DNA of 64,000 bases from Pedobacter antarcticus (lineage in GTDB: Bacteria > Bacteroidota > Bacteroidia > Sphingobacteriales > Sphingobacteriaceae): NCBI RefSeq assembly GCF_900112985.1, contig NZ_FONS01000001.1:431730-495729 (forward strand). Direction: 5' to 3'. Under the pieces are notes generated by a model. The model did no database searches. It was not told the origin of the DNA and worked only from the letters and a program-made list of their open reading frames with translations. Shown in pieces: positions 36,610-45,753 of this stretch. How positions within the stretch are numbered: position 1 is the first letter of the stretch; every line of letters begins with the position of its first letter. A program made the translations under genes and the position numbers.

Positions 36610-38244
36610 TTAAATCTTTCTTGCTGTATTAATAACATTTACTCCATTGAATCTGGTAGTTGCACTACCATGTGACACCGCGCTGCTTTGAGAAGGCTGT
36701 CCTTTGCCATCATTGAATGATCCACCTAAACGGTAATCACTCTGATCACAAACTGCTGTACATGAGTTCCAGAATTCTTGTGTGTTAGACTGGTAAGACA
36801 CGTCATTCAACATACCGACAATCTTACCTTCTTTAATCTCGTAGAAAAGCTGCCCGCCAAACTGGAAGTTATAACGTTGCTGATCAATAGAGAAACTACC
36901 GTCTCCTATGATATAAATTCCTTTTTCTACATTCTTAATCATATCGTCAACACTCAGTTTTTCTTTTCCTGCCTGCAAAGATATATTCGGCATTCTCTGA
37001 AACTGTACGTCATCCCATCCTTGTGAGTAACAGCATCCCTGAGATTCTTTCAATCCTATAATATGTGCCTGGTCACGGATAGCCTGATAATTAACCAGCA
37101 CCCCATCTTTGATGATGTCCCACTTTCCGCATTTCACACCTTCGTCATCATAACCTACTGCTCCAAGAGAACCTGGCTGTAGTTTATCGGCAACAACGTT
37201 TACTTTATCACTGCCAAACTTGAAGTTTTTAGAACGCCATTTATCTAGTGTCAGGAAGCTTGTACCTGCATAATTGGCTTCATAACCTAATACCCTGTCC
37301 AGCTCAGTTGGGTGACCGACAGATTCGTGGATGGTTAACCATAAGTGTGAAGGGTCCAAAACCAAATCATATTTGCCTGGTTCAACAGATTTTGCTTTGA
37401 TTTTCTCACTTGCATTTAAAGCCGCTGCTTTTACATCTTCCAGCATATCATAACGGCCCTTATAGCGGGTAACAATACCTGAGACTTTATCTTGCGGACG
37501 GGCTGTGAGATATTCATACCCCATACCCATCGGAGAACTCAGTGAATTACGGGTCTTGAACTTACCTGATTCGCGGTCTATACGGGTTACGTTAAATGTT
37601 GGGTATATTCTATGTACATCCTGATCGATATAAGAACCATCTGTAGAAGCAAAGTATTTCTGCTCATTGACAGCAAATATGACGGAGTTAACAAAGCTTG
37701 CTCCATTCTGCAGGGCAATATCATTTACATTTAATAAGAGGTCTACTTTTTCTTTAACCGGAACTTCGAATGCATTTATTTCGATGGGTGTTTTCCAGCT
37801 AACTTCTCCAAATCCTTTCTGAGGAGCAAGTTGTACCGGTTCACCTTGGATTTTCGCATTTGCTTTCGCTACCGCGACAGCCTGTTCAGCTGCTTTTGCA
37901 ATATCATCACGTGTTACTTTATTGGTCGCTGCAAAACCCCAGCAACCATCGGCCAATACTCTGACACCGACTCCATAGGATTCTGTATTTGCAATCCCCT
38001 GAACGCGCTTTTCACGTGTTGAGACAAACTGGTTAAGATAGCGACCGATTCTGATGTCTGCGTAAGAAGCTCCTTTTGACCTGGCTGCATTTAATGCCAC
38101 GTCTGCCAGCTCCTTTTTAATTTTTACATCAACGCTTTCCAATGCCTGGAGAGGGTCGATCGTATTTCCGAAAGCTGAAAGATCAGGCAGCATTAAAGCA
38201 CCCATACCCAGGCCGGATAAATAGAGAAAATCTTTTCTTTTCAA
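36610..38244 (-). CDS. TldD-family metallopeptidase with Tat-like signal (copy 2)
   Basis: A 544-residue TldD-family protein, strongly similar to copy 1 along its length. The HExxxH metal site is H306-E307-x3-H311. The N-terminus MKRKDFLYLSGLGMGALMLP fits a Tat-like signal with an RK pair in place of RR, followed by a hydrophobic stretch. The C-terminal region carries SCTAVCDQSDYRLGG with two cysteines. It is the first gene of the tldD-tldE-tldD set, with a promoter candidate at 38292-38323. The 88-bp gap to the upstream membrane-protein gene leaves read-through from the MoxR operon possible. Confidence 0.9.
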   Translation of the reverse strand: MKRKDFLYLSGLGMGALMLPDLSAFGNTIDPLQALESVDVKIKKELADVALNAARSKGASYADIRIGRYLNQFVSTREKRVQGIANTESYGVGVRVLADGCWGFAATNKVTRDDIAKAAEQAVAVAKANAKIQGEPVQLAPQKGFGEVSWKTPIEINAFEVPVKEKVDLLLNVNDIALQNGASFVNSVIFAVNEQKYFASTDGSYIDQDVHRIYPTFNVTRIDRESGKFKTRNSLSSPMGMGYEYLTARPQDKVSGIVTRYKGRYDMLEDVKAAALNASEKIKAKSVEPGKYDLVLDPSHLWLTIHESVGHPTELDRVLGYEANYAGTSFLTLDKWRSKNFKFGSDKVNVVADKLQPGSLGAVGYDDEGVKCGKWDIIKDGVLVNYQAIRDQAHIIGLKESQGCCYSQGWDDVQFQRMPNISLQAGKEKLSVDDMIKNVEKGIYIIGDGSFSIDQQRYNFQFGGQLFYEIKEGKIVGMLNDVSYQSNTQEFWNSCTAVCDQSDYRLGGSFNDGKGQPSQSSAVSHGSATTRFNGVNVINTARKI

Positions 38245-38291
38245 TTGATTTGAATTAGGTTAATTAGGAATATCCCAATTTAGCTATTTAT

Positions 38292-38323
38292 CAAAGTCAA
38301 AATATCAGATTTTCTATAACAAT
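38292..38323 (-). promoter_or_regulatory. Candidate promoter of the tldD-tldE-tldD operon
   Basis: On the minus strand TGACTTTG (38299-38292) has one mismatch to TAnnTTTG, and ATTG (38323-38320) lies 20 bp upstream as a -33 element. The predicted leader is about 40 nt. It lies in the 88-bp gap after the MoxR-type operon. Confidence 0.38.
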
Positions 38324-38332
38324 TTAGTTTCA

Positions 38333-40129
38333 TTAGCCGTTTTGTTCCTGATTTTTCGACTCATACCATAGAAATGCAGCTGAAAGTAGAAATCCTGCAT
38401 AAAACCACCATAGGGAAAGGTCTTCTTTTACGAAATTCGGGGCTTCAGAAGAAGAAGCGCGTCCATTTTGATTATTGATTAACTTACTATTAAAGTTTAA
38501 TCTTTGAATATACCTGGCAGAACTCCAGTCGGAATTTGCATAGACATAAAATGCACTCTGATTGCCATTAACTGCTAAAGTATTCCATCCGGCCCGGCCG
38601 GACCAGCCACTCACCTGCCACAAAGAATTAAATTGCGGGTGTTGTGATGGACTCCACCTGTTTTGATTGATACTCACCTGAGGCATTTTTTTACTATCAG
38701 CAACCTCCAAATTTAAGGTTAGCTTCTCAGAAATTACAGGAAATGATGTTTGCGTTTCATAACTAAAGCGTTCTGTAGTCTTACGAATTCCTGCGGCTAT
38801 AATAGTTGACCAGAATATAGTGTAATCTGACTTCTTACCGTCCAGTACCCAATTATAGGTGGTTGGAATTACCGAGTAAAGTAACATTCCTGCTCCATTA
38901 ATCCTGCCGCTGACCAAACCCTTTCCTGCTTTTGTCTGAACCAGCATTTTATAATCTGATGCGGGCTGAATAAAACTGGTCTGGCCCGCAGGTAACGCTG
39001 AAAAGCGATAAGCGTTATTTGTAAGCTCGGGAACAACTTCCTGCTCCTTGAATGAAGGAACATTTTCGGTATGTATGGAAAACTCCTGAAGTTTTTTCTG
39101 GTCACCGGACGACGCCCTGATCAACAGGCCCATTCCTCTGGCAGATGCACGGTCTACCGCTTCTTTTTCGCCCATACTTAAAGCAGTGAATTCGTCTTCA
39201 TCTATAATCAGCAAGGCCGTTTTCTGTAACTGCTCTGTACTTATCCTTTCGAGCTTAACAACCGGTGTATTTAGAAAGTCTGTACTAAACTTATCTTTAC
39301 TTATCCTACTGCGTAACATCAATGGATACTGATGATCAAATAACCAATCTTTCAGAAATTTAAATTCAAAATCAGGCGCTGAGGATAACATTAAAATTGC
39401 TCCCGGAATCTCAGCTTTAACCTCGAATGGAACAGGTTCTTTTGCAATGGTGTCGTTACCTGCAATTGCAACTAGCCGGTAAATGGCCAGTCCGGTCTGT
39501 TTTGGCTGATCTCTAAAACTGAAGCTTATATTATTTCCACCTGGAACTGTAAGCGAATCCAAACGCGTACCAAAACCTTCCAGATAAATTTTAACAGTTT
39601 TATTTGTCTGATTTTTAAATGTCCCCTGCACCTGCAGAAATTCGGTAGATTTTAATTTGTTATTCCAACTGGCAGATACAATTCCAGCAGGCTCTTTGGG
39701 CGGATGAAAGCTGAAAGTATATTTATTCAGTTGTCGGACCTCTTCGGCAGATAAACCATAACCATAGATGTTGATATGCATAATTTCGGGATGATCAGCC
39801 AGATAATAGATCAGATCTGCAATATATTTTACCCTTGTTTTTTTTGAGGCCTGATAAAGTCCAGGATCTGTGGTATAAGATTGTATGCCGGCTGCCAGAA
39901 CTTCATCCTTGGGTGTACCAGCAGTCAACAGATTGATACTATGACTATTGGAGACTCCCTTTACTTCGTACTGAACCGGAAAGATGAGCAATGCCAGGCA
40001 AAATACCAATACGACAGTTGCAGCTAATCTACCATAAAGATTATTTCTGTTCTTTCTTCTATATTCAAAGAACAGGAGAACAATTCCCAGTATTACACAA
40101 GCTATTAAGGCTATATATTTAAATTCCAT
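38333..40129 (-). CDS. Membrane protein of MoxR/DUF58 operon, GATase-like core
   Basis: A 598-residue protein with two N-terminal membrane segments (about 5-22 and 33-51), a large extracytoplasmic or soluble region, and a C-terminal membrane segment (about 570-590, LSLWWFYAGFLLSAAFLWYE). The centre (around 235-350) has an alternating beta/alpha pattern, including ILMLSSAPDFEFKFLKDWL and LLIIDEDEFTALSMGEKEAVDR, like class-I glutamine-amidotransferase-like domains in similar Bacteroidota proteins. No catalytic Cys-His-Glu triad is obvious. It starts directly at the stop of the DUF4175 gene, so it belongs to the MoxR operon as its last gene. No function is known. Confidence 0.8.
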   Translation of the reverse strand: MEFKYIALIACVILGIVLLFFEYRRKNRNNLYGRLAATVVLVFCLALLIFPVQYEVKGVSNSHSINLLTAGTPKDEVLAAGIQSYTTDPGLYQASKKTRVKYIADLIYYLADHPEIMHINIYGYGLSAEEVRQLNKYTFSFHPPKEPAGIVSASWNNKLKSTEFLQVQGTFKNQTNKTVKIYLEGFGTRLDSLTVPGGNNISFSFRDQPKQTGLAIYRLVAIAGNDTIAKEPVPFEVKAEIPGAILMLSSAPDFEFKFLKDWLFDHQYPLMLRSRISKDKFSTDFLNTPVVKLERISTEQLQKTALLIIDEDEFTALSMGEKEAVDRASARGMGLLIRASSGDQKKLQEFSIHTENVPSFKEQEVVPELTNNAYRFSALPAGQTSFIQPASDYKMLVQTKAGKGLVSGRINGAGMLLYSVIPTTYNWVLDGKKSDYTIFWSTIIAAGIRKTTERFSYETQTSFPVISEKLTLNLEVADSKKMPQVSINQNRWSPSQHPQFNSLWQVSGWSGRAGWNTLAVNGNQSAFYVYANSDWSSARYIQRLNFNSKLINNQNGRASSSEAPNFVKEDLSLWWFYAGFLLSAAFLWYESKNQEQNG

Positions 40130-42292
40130 TTAGCGCAGATCTTTTTTTAATTGATTAAAATACTGCTGATATAAATCAGAAGATGGCAAATCTGAACCAG
40201 CCTGCGGAACAGTCACTTCCTGCTCCAGCATTTTCCTGACACCTTTTTGTATGCGGTCAATTAAAGGCTTTTTAACTGAAGTACCACTTCTCAGTTCTCT
40301 GATCGCTCTTAGTGCTGGCAAATAGGTATCCGGATGATCTACAGCAGAAATTACGAGGTATTTCTCCATTTCCCAAAGATTAGCAGTGGCACCAGCATCA
40401 ATTTTCGAAGCTGTTTTATAGGTATCCAGGTAAGAAAGACCTTTTTTCAAGACTTCATCACGCTGGTCGGTCTTTACTTTTTTCTGCTCCATTACCGGTT
40501 GTCCAATCTTATCCAGTTCTCCAGAAAAGCGTTTTTCTTCTTTAAGCTGTGATACTTTTACTGTTGTTTTAGCAACAAATGCCCTTGACTTTTGCTGCAG
40601 ATCTTTTAGCAATCTTAATGCCTTGTATGCAAATGGTAAAGCCTCCTGCGGCTGGTAGGTTCTTAATTTCAATTCAGAACTCCACATCTCGGTCAGTACC
40701 GCTTTTAATCTGCTTTTCACTTCCGGCTCAAAGAATGTAGCGTCTTCTGCGATATCATGTTTATGGGCGTAACTATCCATAATAGCCTGAACGTCGCCGA
40801 ATGCAGCTGCTTTCTCAGGTTCCTTTCCATGTGAATGTCCTTCTTCATGGTCATGACCCTCTTCGTCATGGTCGTGACCGCCACCAATCTCCGTTTCCGA
40901 TTCTTCGCCCAGAAACTTTCCATAACGCATGCGCAATAGCTTCTGATCTGTCCCCAGATCATTACTCCTGGTTTTAAATTGCTGAACCGTAATTTTGGAT
41001 TGTTCTGAAAGTAGCTTTTCCGTATCCATAATAATCTGTCGCTGACTTCTGAAGTATTCCGGTACCAGGTTCACGCCACTGGTCATTCCGGCAAGGCTCA
41101 TCAACTCAGTGGTATCTGCGATAGAAACGAAATAAACATCGGAACGGCTTGCCTGTCCATAATTATCGGTCGCAGCCACGAAAAAGTAAAGTTCATCTCC
41201 AGGCTTCATGCCAAGGGCATTCAAATCCAGTTCTTTCTGAAGCTTCATACTTTTCTGTGCATTGAAACTGGTATTAAAGACCAGCTTTTTCTCAGTAAAA
41301 CTCACGCCCTCTCCTTTTCCACTGGCTAGCGTCGCCGAAATATAAGCGTTCTGAATGCCGTAATCATCGTCAAGGCTAACTTTCATATTCACTCTTCTTG
41401 CCTCGCCAAAATCTATAGTTGTATGTGGTTTTGGCTGCGTGATCTGAATAACAACCGGTCTGTCGGCGACGAGTTCAATCTGATATAAATCGGACTTCTT
41501 TCCATCCATCTCTATCTGATAAAAGCCTGGTTTTACCATTTTCCTACTCAATGTCCAGCTTTTCCCTTCTCCATTTTCCGACTGGAGATTGATTTTCTCC
41601 TTATCATTAAAAATAAACTTGAAATTCTTAACCGGAATAGAGGTTTGCATCTCCCAACGCAGAATTGCGCCATTTTCGGCTTTAATGCTCAATTGATTCT
41701 GTTTTCTTGAAGGCACTCCAGTATAGGCCGGAGGGACAATCTGTACCTGAATACGGTTTAACTGTGGCGGTAAGCCCTGCCCCCTGGCTACACCTTCAGC
41801 GCTGTGCGATACGGAACCTGATAAAACCGCCGGACTACCCGATTTCAGATGCGGGATACCAATAAACAACAAAATAGCTGTAACCAGGTAAGCGGACAGA
41901 CGTATGATGGTATTACCCGACAATATTTGAACTTTGATTCCAGATAGCGTATCGGCCACTTTCTGCTGCTGAAATAACTGTAATGTATTTAACTGATTGG
42001 TCTCTTGCAATAAAAGTCCGGCACTCTCTTCTAACTCAGGGTGGCTGATATTAAGCGATCTGGCCACATCATATGTGCTGATTTTCCAGAAGGGCTTAAA
42101 CAAGGAGCAGCTTATAAAGCTCAGCACTACTAATGGTAATAATACCCAATTTCCGAAACCGATAAAGTGCATGATGACAGCACTTAAAGGTAAAGCAAAC
42201 AACAAGCTGATGCACAAACGCTCGGCAAAAACCAACATCTGCCATTTCAATCGTAAATTTTCTATCCTATTTCTTCCTTCCTGCCTATCCAT
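40130..42292 (-). CDS. DUF4175-like membrane protein with His-rich insert
   Basis: A 720-residue protein with membrane segments at about 24-62 (two helices) and 131-149, then a beta-rich region (about 180-395, with VSLDDDYGIQNAYISA and LYFFVAATDNYGQ), and a mostly helical C-terminus. These match DUF4175-type proteins that occur with MoxR and DUF58. A histidine/acid-rich insert at about 470-490 (GGGHDHDEEGHDHEEGHSHG) probably binds divalent metal such as zinc or nickel. It overlaps the BatA-like gene by 8 bp and abuts the next gene, so the operon is tightly coupled. Function unknown; a cell-envelope role is inferred from topology. Confidence 0.82.
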   Translation of the reverse strand: MDRQEGRNRIENLRLKWQMLVFAERLCISLLFALPLSAVIMHFIGFGNWVLLPLVVLSFISCSLFKPFWKISTYDVARSLNISHPELEESAGLLLQETNQLNTLQLFQQQKVADTLSGIKVQILSGNTIIRLSAYLVTAILLFIGIPHLKSGSPAVLSGSVSHSAEGVARGQGLPPQLNRIQVQIVPPAYTGVPSRKQNQLSIKAENGAILRWEMQTSIPVKNFKFIFNDKEKINLQSENGEGKSWTLSRKMVKPGFYQIEMDGKKSDLYQIELVADRPVVIQITQPKPHTTIDFGEARRVNMKVSLDDDYGIQNAYISATLASGKGEGVSFTEKKLVFNTSFNAQKSMKLQKELDLNALGMKPGDELYFFVAATDNYGQASRSDVYFVSIADTTELMSLAGMTSGVNLVPEYFRSQRQIIMDTEKLLSEQSKITVQQFKTRSNDLGTDQKLLRMRYGKFLGEESETEIGGGHDHDEEGHDHEEGHSHGKEPEKAAAFGDVQAIMDSYAHKHDIAEDATFFEPEVKSRLKAVLTEMWSSELKLRTYQPQEALPFAYKALRLLKDLQQKSRAFVAKTTVKVSQLKEEKRFSGELDKIGQPVMEQKKVKTDQRDEVLKKGLSYLDTYKTASKIDAGATANLWEMEKYLVISAVDHPDTYLPALRAIRELRSGTSVKKPLIDRIQKGVRKMLEQEVTVPQAGSDLPSSDLYQQYFNQLKKDLR

Positions 42293-43715
42293 TGTTCAGG
42301 TTTTTAAATTTACGGAAAGACAAAAATCGCTCGGCACAAAGCAGTACCAATAAAACGACCCATATATAATTTTCCAAAGAAGCCTGTTTGACCCTGTTTT
42401 TGACCTGTTCTTCTGGTCCGCCGAGATCGGAATTTTTGAGATCCGCAGCCCTTATTTTCTTAAAATCCGGTTTAAAAGTGCGCTGATCCTTTGCGCTCCG
42501 GACGAAACCATTTTTATCCTGCTGCTCTGAATTGTCTATCAGAAGCGGAATAAGCCTTTTTACGAACTGTGAAGACCAGACAAGATCTGACCAGTCAGGG
42601 TTTAAACGGCTGTAGTAGCCATACTCTATAACATTTTTATGCTCAGACTTTGAAAGCACTGTGCTGCCAAAACTGTCTGTCCATACTGGCACTCCAGTGT
42701 CTGCAGCTGCATTAATCCTTCGGTTTAAATGGATAACCGGCGTATTACCGGCTCCCATATCTGCAAAATGGAATGTTGAATTTATGGCTTCTGATTTACC
42801 AGGTTTATAACTGAATACTTTTCCACCCTTTTTCATCCCGGAAAGCGTCTGTTCTGGTACCTGACTCTCTGAAAACCAGATCAGCACATCTGCAGTTTCT
42901 ATGCGGCCTGGCTGATAGTCTGAAAGTATAATGTTACTCTTGCTATATTTAGAATAGGCTTGCACAGCAGCCCGGATATATCGTGCGTCCTTAGGATAAT
43001 TCCCGGCATTAACCATTATATTTACCTGCTTCACTGCCGAGGGAACTTTCGTGTAAACTGTTGATCCGGGTGTGGACACAGCCTCATATTCTCCGGTTAT
43101 CAGATCGGATGTCCAGGTTGCAACGGTATCTTTGGAAGGCAACGATATCCATTTAAGATCAATGTTTAATGAAGGCATTACTTCGCCGAATTCTTCGAGC
43201 CTCTGATCAGCAAAAACAACTGTCCTAAAACCAGTTTTCTTCTGCTGATCTAACACCTGAAGTAAATTAAAATAACCAACTGATAATGTGTCAATTGAAT
43301 TTATAGAATTCGAAGTATTTTTAAGTGATATCTGCTGAAAACCTGGTGACAGGTCGTGGATACTATAGCCTGCTTTTAATAAAGAATCTATAGTCTTACC
43401 GTGCTCTTGATAAACCGGTACAAGCTGTTGTTTTTTTAATAAGATCCAGCCTTTGTCAGCTGTCCTTTTATCATTACGGTTGAGGAAAGGTTTGGCGATT
43501 AGAAAGGCGATGAAAAGCAGAATTAGCAGGCGCAGTAATAACAATAATAAGTCGGTTAACTTATAACTTCTGGAGCTCAGCGGAGAACTTTCTCCAAGAA
43601 GTGCTATACTGCCGATTTTTAAGGTCTTACCCTGCTTAATATTCCACAAATGGATTAGCAGGGGAATTAACATTCCAGCCAGCGCCAGCAAACCGATCGG
43701 ATATAAAAACTGCAC
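42285..43715 (-). CDS. BatA-like membrane protein (aerotolerance N-terminal domain)
   Basis: A 476-residue protein. The N-terminus (MQFLYPIGLLALAGMLIPLL, then IHLWNIKQGKTLKIGSIALL) is the aerotolerance regulator/BatA N-terminal domain with membrane segments at about 4-22 and 54-75. A soluble beta/alpha region follows (about 90-440, VNIMVNAGNYPKDARYIRAA; ADVLIWFSESQVPEQTL), and a last membrane segment sits at about 450-466. I see no VWA metal-site DxSxS motif, unlike full-length BatA. The start codon is a GTG at 43715. It lies 1 bp after the DUF58 gene and overlaps the DUF4175 gene by 8 bp. Confidence 0.85.
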   Translation of the reverse strand: MQFLYPIGLLALAGMLIPLLIHLWNIKQGKTLKIGSIALLGESSPLSSRSYKLTDLLLLLLRLLILLFIAFLIAKPFLNRNDKRTADKGWILLKKQQLVPVYQEHGKTIDSLLKAGYSIHDLSPGFQQISLKNTSNSINSIDTLSVGYFNLLQVLDQQKKTGFRTVVFADQRLEEFGEVMPSLNIDLKWISLPSKDTVATWTSDLITGEYEAVSTPGSTVYTKVPSAVKQVNIMVNAGNYPKDARYIRAAVQAYSKYSKSNIILSDYQPGRIETADVLIWFSESQVPEQTLSGMKKGGKVFSYKPGKSEAINSTFHFADMGAGNTPVIHLNRRINAAADTGVPVWTDSFGSTVLSKSEHKNVIEYGYYSRLNPDWSDLVWSSQFVKRLIPLLIDNSEQQDKNGFVRSAKDQRTFKPDFKKIRAADLKNSDLGGPEEQVKNRVKQASLENYIWVVLLVLLCAERFLSFRKFKNLNNG

Positions 43716-43716
43716 G

Positions 43717-44604
43717 TTATACTCTTAATTTAGTTCTCTGTTTCAAAAAATCCCTCAAAGCCTGATCTAATGGCTCATCGGTAACCATTAACCGGTAATA
43801 AATGCCTCTGTCGAGCAGTTCAGTCCTGGTTTTCTCCAAGTAATCTTTCATTTGCTGTTGATATTCCTGCCTTACCTTAGATTGATCTATCTGAATAGAT
43901 TTACCACTCTCCAGATCTTCAAATGTTGAATATCCTTTATAATCAAGCTCTAGTTCATTTCTGGAAAGCAGATGAAAAACCAGCACTTCGTGACCTAAAC
44001 TTGTCAGCGTGTCTAATAAGGTAAAGATCTCTGCATTGGTCTGGTATAAATCTGTCATTAATATCAGCAGCTCCCTGTTTTTGGAACCAGCATAGAGCTC
44101 CTTATAATGAACTGGTGTTGTAAATTTTCCTTGGGGCTTGATCTGTTCAAGTTGATAGAATATCCTGGACAAATGCTGAAAATCCTGTTTAGCCGCCAAT
44201 GAATAAATCCCTTTTTCTTCAAATACATACAAACCCAATGCATCTCCCTGTAAGTTTCCAAGATAAGCGAGTGATGCGGCAAGGTAACGCGCATAGTCGA
44301 TTTTTGTAAATTCTCCGTCCTGATGTTCCATTGAAGCACTGGCATCAATGAGCATTCTGATGGAGATATTGGTTTCTATTTCTGATTCCCTTATATAATA
44401 ACGATCCGACCGGGCAAACATCTTCCAGTCCAGTGAGCGAAGGTCATCTCCAGGCTGATAGCTCCTGTATTGGCTAAATTCCATACCGGGCCCTTTAACT
44501 GCACTCTTATTTATTCCGCTCATCATCCCATCTACAGTCATCTTAGCAGAAAGAGACAATTCTTTAATCGCCATCATTATTTTAGGATCCAGCAATGAAC
44601 TCAT
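43717..44604 (-). CDS. DUF58 domain protein (VWA-like MIDAS)
   Basis: A 295-residue soluble DUF58 protein. The family signature is clear: FSQYRSYQPGDDLRSLDWKM near residues 43-62, then a metal-ion-dependent adhesion site D87-x-S89-x-S91 (LIDASASM). MoxR ATPases typically act as chaperones for partner proteins that carry VWA/MIDAS domains, and DUF58 is their most frequent neighbour. Its start codon shares one base with the MoxR stop, so translation is coupled. The target of the pair is unknown. Confidence 0.93.
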   Translation of the reverse strand: MSSLLDPKIMMAIKELSLSAKMTVDGMMSGINKSAVKGPGMEFSQYRSYQPGDDLRSLDWKMFARSDRYYIRESEIETNISIRMLIDASASMEHQDGEFTKIDYARYLAASLAYLGNLQGDALGLYVFEEKGIYSLAAKQDFQHLSRIFYQLEQIKPQGKFTTPVHYKELYAGSKNRELLILMTDLYQTNAEIFTLLDTLTSLGHEVLVFHLLSRNELELDYKGYSTFEDLESGKSIQIDQSKVRQEYQQQMKDYLEKTRTELLDRGIYYRLMVTDEPLDQALRDFLKQRTKLRV

Positions 44605-45602
44605 TACAACTTGGTTTGTATTCTGGAAATACTTTTAAATAATTCTGCCGTAACCATATCCGGGTGGACGCCCTCGGCCTCTGCTTTAAAATTCATTAAA
44701 ACACGGTGTCTGAGTACAGGATAAGCCATATGCTGTATATCTTCCATTACCACAGCATAACGTCCCTGAATCAAGGCTTTAGCTTTTGCTGTGAGAATTA
44801 GTGCCTGCCCTGCTCTTGGCCCTGCACCCCACCTTACCCATTCTTTCACATATGATACTGTGGAGGTATCTGGTCTGGTAGCCCTGATAAGTTCACTTAC
44901 ATAAGTGATCAGATCGTCACTGATACTCACTTCGCGCGTAAGTGCCTGCAATTGTTTAATTTCTTCGGCACCAATTACCGCTTCTACTTTATGTTTAACC
45001 CCACCTGTAGTGCTGCTTAGGATTTTCACCTCATCTGCAGCGGTAGGATAACCAATTTTAATATAAAGCAGGAATCTATCCAGCTGCGCCTCGGGTAAAG
45101 GATAAGTACCTGCCTGTTCTATAGGATTTTGTGTCGCCAATATAAAAAACGGACGGTCCAGCGGATAAGTTTGTCCTGCATAAGTTACTTCAAACTCCTG
45201 CATCGCTTCTAGTAATGCGGACTGCGTTTTTGGCGGCGTCCTGTTAATTTCATCAGCAAGAATGATATTCGCAAATAAAGGCCCTTTATTGAACTTAAAA
45301 AAGCGCTTGCCTGTCACATGATCTTCTTCCAGAATTTCCGTTCCAACGATATCCGTCGGCATCAGGTCTGGTGTGAACTGAATCCTCCTGAAGGACAAGT
45401 CTAAAGCCTGTGACATGGTCCTCACCATTAGTGTTTTGGCCAGACCAGGCACTCCTTCCAACAAGCAGTGTCCACCAGCCATGAGCGCAACCAGCATCTC
45501 TTCAATGATAGCATCCTGCCCGACTATTACTTTTTGAATTTCAGTTTTTAACTGTGCTATTTTCTGTATTAAAACTTTGATGTTACTTTCTGATATTTCC
45601 AA
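44604..45602 (-). CDS. MoxR-family AAA+ ATPase
   Basis: A 332-residue AAA+ ATPase of the MoxR branch. Walker A is GVPGLAKT at 50-57, Walker B ends in D117-E118 (IILADEINR), sensor region FILATQNPIEQAGTYPLPEAQLDRF is present in the usual place, and a C-terminal helical lid follows. It probably remodels or activates the DUF58 and BatA-like proteins. The start is a TTG at 45602; no ATG lies in frame upstream, and the next in-frame ATG would remove conserved N-terminal helix, so TTG is preferred. It is the first gene of the operon and is divergent from the DUF4159 gene. Confidence 0.94.
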   Translation of the reverse strand: MEISESNIKVLIQKIAQLKTEIQKVIVGQDAIIEEMLVALMAGGHCLLEGVPGLAKTLMVRTMSQALDLSFRRIQFTPDLMPTDIVGTEILEEDHVTGKRFFKFNKGPLFANIILADEINRTPPKTQSALLEAMQEFEVTYAGQTYPLDRPFFILATQNPIEQAGTYPLPEAQLDRFLLYIKIGYPTAADEVKILSSTTGGVKHKVEAVIGAEEIKQLQALTREVSISDDLITYVSELIRATRPDTSTVSYVKEWVRWGAGPRAGQALILTAKAKALIQGRYAVVMEDIQHMAYPVLRHRVLMNFKAEAEGVHPDMVTAELFKSISRIQTKL

Positions 45603-45753
45603 AGCAATTGATTTTTAGTAGATAATGAGAATGTGCCTCAATATAGGGCATATTCAGTAAAAATTTCAGGCATAAATCTGAGAATATCAAAAAAATTACA
45701 ACAATACGATCTATAAAAATGGTGAATAATTAAAATTGATTTATTTTAGACCA

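Noticed and set aside
33563..38244. The repeated tldD genes as a mobile or transposon-borne duplication
   Set aside because: No transposase, terminal repeats or target-site duplication is visible; simple tandem paralogy with an intervening tldE explains it.
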